A stretch of 42,251 nt of DNA from Caldilineales bacterium (GTDB taxonomy: Bacteria; Chloroflexota; Anaerolineae; J102): contig JABWBG010000002.1 in the NCBI GenBank assembly GCA_013360575.1, positions 1-42,251 of the forward strand, in the 5' to 3' direction. The position numbers and the translations under genes are program-made. The notes beneath the pieces are model-generated. The model saw nothing but the letters and a program-made list of their open reading frames with translations, had not been told where the DNA came from and made no database searches. Shown here one piece after another: positions 38,931 through 42,251 of the stretch (the first letter of the stretch is position 1; each line of letters begins with the position of its first letter).

Positions 38931-40103
38931 ATGCGCATTCTTGTTCTAGGCGGCGCCGGCAAGATGGGCTGCATCGCCGTGCAGACCCTGGCCCACGACG
39001 ACCGCGTCGACGAAGTGATCATCGCCGATATCAACATGGCGCAGGCCGAGATCGTGGCCGCGGCCATCGGCAGCAGCAAACTCCGCTTACAGCAGGTGGA
39101 TATCCGGGACGCGGACGCGTTCGTCGCGACCTTGCGCGGGGCCGACGCCTGCCTCAACGCCACAGTCTATTACACCAACCTGACGGTGATGGCCGCCTGC
39201 CGGCAGGCCGGCGTCCCTTATGTCGACTTGGGCGGCCTGTTCCACACCACCCGCAAGCAACTGGAACTGGATGGCGAATTCCGGCAGGCCGGCGTGCCCG
39301 CGGTGCTGGGCATGGGCTCCGCCCCCGGCATTCCCAACGTCCAGGCCCGCTACGCCGCCGACCGCCTGGACGCCATCGCCAGCATCCGCATCTACGACGG
39401 CATCAAACCGCCCCCGCCCGGCAGCGATCTGTTCACCTATGCCGTGCCCACCATCCTCGATGAGCTGACGCTGAGTCCGATGGTGTTCCGCCACGGCGCA
39501 TTCAGCGAGTGCGCGCCGCTGAGCGAATTCGAGGAGTACGCTTTCGCCGCCCCGCTGGGCGTGCTGCCCATGCACCTCTCCCTGCATTCCGAGGTGGCCA
39601 CACTGCCGATCACCTACGCGCACAAGGGCGTGCAGGAAGTCTTTTTCAAAATCAACTACTGGGGCATGTCGCCGGAGACGGTGGCCCGCGTGCGCGTGCT
39701 GGCCGATTTCGGCCTGAACAGCCGCCAGCCGGTGGCTGTGCGCGGCCAGCACGTGGCCCCGCGCGACCTGCTGATGGAATTGCTGGCCGACCGCGTGCCG
39801 CCCATCACCGAATTTTTGCGCCCGCCCGCGCATCAGCCGCCCGACTGGGTGAAGGAGATCGTGACCGAAACCCGGGGCGTGAAAGAGGGCCAAGCCCTCA
39901 CCTATCGGGTGGGCACGCTGACGGTGAAAGGGGCGCTGCCCACCGGCGCGGCCCCGGCGGTTGCCGCCATCTGGCTGGCCGAGGGCCGCATCCCCCCCGG
40001 CGTGCACGCCCCCGAACACGTTCTCGACCCCGAACCATTCTTCGCCGAACTGGCCCGGCTGGGCATCCCCACGCAGGTCAGCGTGAGCCAGATGTTGGCA
40101 TAG
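38931..40103 (+). CDS. Saccharopine dehydrogenase-like NAD(P)-binding protein
   Basis: This 390-residue protein begins MRILVLGGAGKMGCIAVQTLA, a Rossmann fold with G-G-A-G-x-M-G. An acidic residue follows at the second strand (VIIADINMAQAE), suggesting NAD. The central CLNATVYYTNLTVMAACRQAG and YVDLGGLFHTT fit the saccharopine dehydrogenase / lysine 6-dehydrogenase group. The C-terminal domain (about 130-370) is of the dehydrogenase dimerisation type (MGSAPGIPNVQARYAADRLD). Such enzymes form or reduce imine-linked amino acids. Here it may act on an amino acid or cyclic imine from diamine or lysine breakdown. It is the last gene of the metabolic block and is separated by heptamer repeats. Confidence 0.8.
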   Translation: MRILVLGGAGKMGCIAVQTLAHDDRVDEVIIADINMAQAEIVAAAIGSSKLRLQQVDIRDADAFVATLRGADACLNATVYYTNLTVMAACRQAGVPYVDLGGLFHTTRKQLELDGEFRQAGVPAVLGMGSAPGIPNVQARYAADRLDAIASIRIYDGIKPPPPGSDLFTYAVPTILDELTLSPMVFRHGAFSECAPLSEFEEYAFAAPLGVLPMHLSLHSEVATLPITYAHKGVQEVFFKINYWGMSPETVARVRVLADFGLNSRQPVAVRGQHVAPRDLLMELLADRVPPITEFLRPPAHQPPDWVKEIVTETRGVKEGQALTYRVGTLTVKGALPTGAAPAVAAIWLAEGRIPPGVHAPEHVLDPEPFFAELARLGIPTQVSVSQMLA

Positions 40104-40129
40104 AGTTCTCGGAACCCGCCCTGGGAACC

Positions 40130-40322
40130 GATTCGCGCCGTTCTTGACACGATGGCAACGATCCTGTAGGATAGCTGCCAATCGTTCAGGCAAGAAAATC
40201 GCATGATCTTTCATTGCCTTTCCCCTCTCTTGCGAGGATGACATGGCGGCCGGAATCGAGATTCCTACGCCTGTGCGCAAAACAGGCATCGAGACGCAAT
40301 TGCAGAGATTCCCGCAGGCGCA
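40130..40322 (+). repeat. 193-bp direct repeat, copy 1 (promoter plus small-ORF start)
   Basis: This segment recurs at 41142-41334 at the same length with only about a dozen substitutions and no gaps. Both copies hold a near-consensus promoter, a ribosome binding site and the first 27 codons of a small ORF. Copy 1 leads into a toxin-antitoxin pair. Confidence 0.9.
40144..40172 (+). promoter_or_regulatory. Sigma70 promoter of the toxin-antitoxin unit
   Basis: A perfect TTGACA is followed after 17 bp by TAGGAT (4 of 6 matches). Start of transcription would be near 40179. The same elements and spacing are kept in the second repeat copy, which supports function. Confidence 0.7.
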
Positions 40323-40389
40323 GGCTGCTTTGGCCCATATCGGTCTGGTAGATTGGGATGATGCCAAACCGCCTGTCAAAGTGAACTGA
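40243..40389 (+). CDS. Small 48-residue protein upstream of toxin-antitoxin pair
   Basis: This ORF starts with ATG 6 nt after a GAGG site and encodes 48 residues (MAAGIEIPTPVRKTGIETQL, then a tail ending PPVKVN). Its first 27 codons are shared with the ORF at 41255 with one residue change (Thr to Ala), while the tails differ. It ends 9 bp before the antitoxin start and is under the same promoter. No family is recognised. It may be a leader peptide, a third component or a remnant of an older gene. Confidence 0.45.
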   Translation: MAAGIEIPTPVRKTGIETQLQRFPQAQAALAHIGLVDWDDAKPPVKVN

Positions 40390-40398
40390 GGTGAAACG

Positions 40399-40716
40399 AT
40401 GACTATAGATACAACGATACAGCAAGACTACGAACGGACTTTGCTCAAAATCGCCCGGGTCTTGCCAACCAGCCGGGTAGAGCAACTGGTGGATTTCGCG
40501 CGTTTTTTGGAAGCGCAGATCTTGAGCGAAGAGCTAATCCAAGAAGAAAGCGCGGCTGAGGTGGAAGCCGATAATGCGCAGTGGGACGCACTCCTCGCCA
40601 CAGATGAGGCGCAAACGCTGCTAGAAAAGTTAGCAGATGACGCGCTGGCAGAGCATCGAGCCGGTAGGACGAGACCCATGGCGTTCGATCACGCAGGGCG
40701 AATTGTGCCAGGATGA
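40399..40716 (+). CDS. Putative antitoxin, DUF2281-like
   Basis: This 105-residue protein has GAGGTG 6 nt before its ATG. The middle LLKIARVLPTSRVEQLVDFARFLEAQ resembles the DUF2281-like segment found in antitoxins. It is followed by a strongly acidic helical region (EELIQEESAAEVEADNAQWD) and a short tail. It has no obvious DNA-binding domain at the C-terminus. Its stop overlaps the ATG of a RelE/ParE-type toxin by 4 bp (ATGA), the normal layout of type II pairs with the antitoxin first. Function is inferred mainly from this context. Confidence 0.65.
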   Translation: MTIDTTIQQDYERTLLKIARVLPTSRVEQLVDFARFLEAQILSEELIQEESAAEVEADNAQWDALLATDEAQTLLEKLADDALAEHRAGRTRPMAFDHAGRIVPG

Positions 40717-40982
40717 AATCAGTCACGACCTCGGCGTTCTGGAAACGCTATCACGCACTGCCGGAAGACGTGCAACAGCGGGCAGACAGGGCCTACGAAC
40801 TTTGGCAGATCAATCCTCAAGCACATGGACTCTACTTCAAGCGTGTCGGCGCGCAACGGCCCATATACTCTGTCCGCATCGACAGGGGATATCGCGCGCT
40901 CGGTATTCTTGAGGGGGAAGCTATTCTCTGGTTTTGGATAGGGCCTCACGACGAATATATGCGTCTGTTGAAGCACCTGTAG
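40713..40982 (+). CDS. RelE/ParE-family toxin
   Basis: This 89-residue protein has the family pattern TTSAFWKRYHALPEDVQQRADRAYELW, followed by LYFKRVG, YSVRIDRGYRALGILEG and WFWIGPHDEYMRLL. The Arg and His residues near the C-terminus are in the positions used by RelE/HigB-like ribonucleases and ParE-like gyrase poisons; I cannot tell the two apart from sequence alone. It is translated by coupling from the antitoxin. The length is full, so the pair looks intact, unlike the one at 13.7-14.2 kb. Confidence 0.78.
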   Translation: MKSVTTSAFWKRYHALPEDVQQRADRAYELWQINPQAHGLYFKRVGAQRPIYSVRIDRGYRALGILEGEAILWFWIGPHDEYMRLLKHL

Positions 40983-41141
40983 ATCGTCAAAAACCAACCA
41001 CCCAGTTATGTTCCGCGGGGCAGCCATCTTCCCCGCCGCCATTCCCGAACCGCGCCTGAAAAAGCCCCTTCTCGCGGCGCCTGATAGATGGACGCCGGCC
41101 CTTTCGATGAGGATCGGGGCGGGTGTGGACGCCTTTCGGCA

Positions 41142-41334
41142 GATTCGTACCGTTCTTGACACGATGACAACGATCCTGTAGGATAGCTGCCAATCCTTCA
41201 GGCAAAAAGATTGCATGATCTTTCATTGCCTTTCCCCTCTCTTGCGAGGATAACATGGCGGCCGGAATCGAAATTCCTGCGCCTGTGCGCAAAACAGGCA
41301 TCGAGACGCAATTACAGAGATTCCCGCAGGCGCA
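41142..41334 (+). repeat. 193-bp direct repeat, copy 2
   Basis: This is the second copy of the 40130-40322 segment, 160 bp after the toxin stop. It keeps the promoter, the ribosome binding site and the first 27 codons of the small ORF. It is not followed by a toxin-antitoxin pair. The stretch 40983-41141 between toxin and repeat shows no gene. Confidence 0.9.
41156..41184 (+). promoter_or_regulatory. Sigma70 promoter in repeat copy 2
   Basis: TTGACA, a 17-bp spacer and TAGGAT are identical in box sequence and spacing to the copy at 40144-40172. Confidence 0.65.
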
Positions 41335-41440
41335 AACCGGCACCGTCGATGACGTTCCCCACCCGTTCCCCAGGCTCAGTGCAAACCTGGTCGAATCGTT
41401 TGGAGTCAACCATTCATATCTCAAATTTGAGGTTGAATAA
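41255..41440 (+). CDS. Small 61-residue protein, paralogue of the 40243 ORF
   Basis: The ATG has the same GAGG site as its paralogue. Residues 1-27 are shared, except Ala for Thr at residue 9; from residue 28 the sequence is unrelated (TGTVDDVPHPFPRL...). The break coincides with the end of the 193-bp repeat. The tail may be chance read-through into new DNA, so expression is likely but function is unclear. Confidence 0.4.
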   Translation: MAAGIEIPAPVRKTGIETQLQRFPQAQTGTVDDVPHPFPRLSANLVESFGVNHSYLKFEVE

Positions 41441-41533
41441 ATAGTTAGATCATCAAATCCAAAGATTCAGGCTAATGAACGAAAAATATCGTGCTGTATC
41501 GTAGAAAACCAAGAACCAGGAGAATTTTCAGCA

Positions 41534-41881
41534 ATGAATAACTCATGGCAAATCGGATGGGAGACTATTGGAGTGATTGTGAGCATCATTGGATTGCTCA
41601 TCAGCATCATTGTGGAATGGGACAGGCTTAAGGAAAGTAAAGTCGTTCCGAACGGCATTTTCTTTGTTTTTATGTTAGGAGGCGGATATGCTATCGGTTA
41701 TGCGATTTCTCAAGCTCAATTGTGGTGGCGGATTGGCGGCCTCATCTTGGGGGCGATAGTTGGGGCCTTTTTTGGTGCAGTATTCGCGGATGAAGATTCG
41801 TATAAAGGTATCCTCACCATACATCTGATTGCCGTAATTGTTGGAGCCACTGTCGGTTTCTGGCTGACAAATCCAGTTTAG
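41534..41881 (+). CDS. Small membrane protein, function unknown
   Basis: This 115-residue protein has four hydrophobic stretches (about 8-27, 41-60, 68-86 and 94-112), with WWRIGGLILGAIVGAFFGAVFADE between helices. It has no recognised family. CAGGAG lies 12 nt before the ATG, rather far. The gene is AT-richer than the chromosome around it. It is followed 114 bp later by an attC-like site, so it could be an integron-type gene cassette. That link is inference. Confidence 0.6.
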   Translation: MNNSWQIGWETIGVIVSIIGLLISIIVEWDRLKESKVVPNGIFFVFMLGGGYAIGYAISQAQLWWRIGGLILGAIVGAFFGAVFADEDSYKGILTIHLIAVIVGATVGFWLTNPV

Positions 41882-41995
41882 CTGTGATATTGCTAAGAAG
41901 CAGCCTCCCAGGCCGCGTCTTGAAGAAGGGTCATGAATCTGCTATCCTCCCCCGCAGGCCGCTCCCCTGTTTCTTCGGGCCGGAATGATGGCCCC

Positions 41996-42069
41996 GCCAT
42001 CTGGGGCTGTTGCACCTGACTCGCTTCGCTTCACTGCGCTACGCGAGCGGGTGAAACGGAACGTTAGGC
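41996..42069 (+). other. attC-like folded site
   Basis: The right end is GTTAGGC, fitting the integron core GTTRRRY. Inner arms CACC..CTCGC (left) and GCGAG..GGTG (right) pair with extra bases on one side, as in attC hairpins. GCC at the far left pairs with the GGC of the core. The left core is degenerate (GCCATCT where GCCTAAC is expected). No integrase gene is in the window. The rest of 41882-42147 shows no gene. Confidence 0.35.
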
Positions 42070-42147
42070 GGCTGTATGTGTGAGCTACGAAGCGGGATTG
42101 TTACTCATTGTAGTGCATACTTTTGATCAAATTGACAAGAATAATGT

Positions 42148-42251
42148 GTAAAAGTTCACCTGATGTGTCATTGCGAGTGCAGCGAAGCAATCCCCAAGGT
42201 GGCTCGTCATTTTTTGGGGATTCAAGCAACGTTGGGGATTGCTTCGGGGCT
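42148..42251. mobile_element. MITE-like element, second copy (cut by window end)
   Basis: From GTAAAAGTTCACCTGATGTG onward this matches the reverse complement of the 13495-13653 element for about 100 bp, including gaagcaatccccaaggtgg and the inner gattgcttcggggct. The window stops before the other inverted end. The two copies are therefore in opposite orientation, 28.5 kb apart. Confidence 0.8.

Overview
The window looks like a chromosomal segment of a high-GC, probably environmental or MAG-derived member of the Chloroflexota (Anaerolineae/Caldilineae-like). This is an inference. It rests on the many signal-peptide-bearing surface proteins with Fn3-like C-termini, one protein ending in an LPL-type tail (LWLPLLAR), Thr-Pro linkers, an aldehyde:ferredoxin oxidoreductase, and intergenic runs of 7-bp repeats. 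No rRNA, tRNA or CRISPR array was seen.

Region 1 (1-13.3 kb, + strand) is a surface/secretion block. It begins with a stand-alone PqqD-like protein (209-517) and a 70-residue candidate RiPP precursor (561-773). These are followed by a C25 (gingipain-type) peptidase, a beta-repeat surface protein, a two-repeat secreted protein, a C-terminally anchored surface protein, a second short RiPP-type precursor (8548-8682), an Asp-box propeller protein, a CAP-domain protein and an alkaline phosphatase. Four of these proteins end in the same Fn3-like module, which closes with a G-x-F-x-F-x-L-T-P/T strand.

Region 2 (13.3-14.3 kb) is an AT-rich patch. It holds a promoter-hairpin unit that could make a small RNA, a MITE-like element, and a UPF0175/DUF3368 toxin-antitoxin pair with a shortened toxin. 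Region 3 is a P-type Ca2+-ATPase-like pump (14297-17020).

Region 4 (16.9-29.1 kb, - strand) is a secreted starch/glycogen-degradation operon: a surface protein, a GH13 alpha-amylase/neopullulanase and a giant pullulanase-amylase fusion. Both enzymes carry the same C-terminal module. Upstream on the same strand are a short anchored surface protein and a third RiPP-type precursor (29046-28885). Its leader is identical to that of the 8548 precursor.

Region 5 (29.2-40.1 kb, + strand) is a metabolic block: an Lrp/AsnC regulator, a complete PotABCD-type polyamine ABC transporter, an aldehyde dehydrogenase, a class III aminotransferase, an aldehyde:ferredoxin oxidoreductase and a saccharopine-dehydrogenase-like protein. 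It reads as uptake and oxidation of polyamines or related amines, probably under Lrp control.

Region 6 (40.1-42.25 kb) is an accessory tail. It has a RelE/ParE-type toxin-antitoxin pair, a 193-bp promoter-plus-small-ORF unit present twice, a small membrane protein followed by an attC-like folded site, and a second, inverted copy of the MITE cut by the window end.

The most interesting candidate system is the combination of three lasso-type RiPP leader peptides, a free PqqD/RRE protein and a set of exported proteins sharing a C-terminal module. No cyclase or leader peptidase for these peptides lies inside the window.
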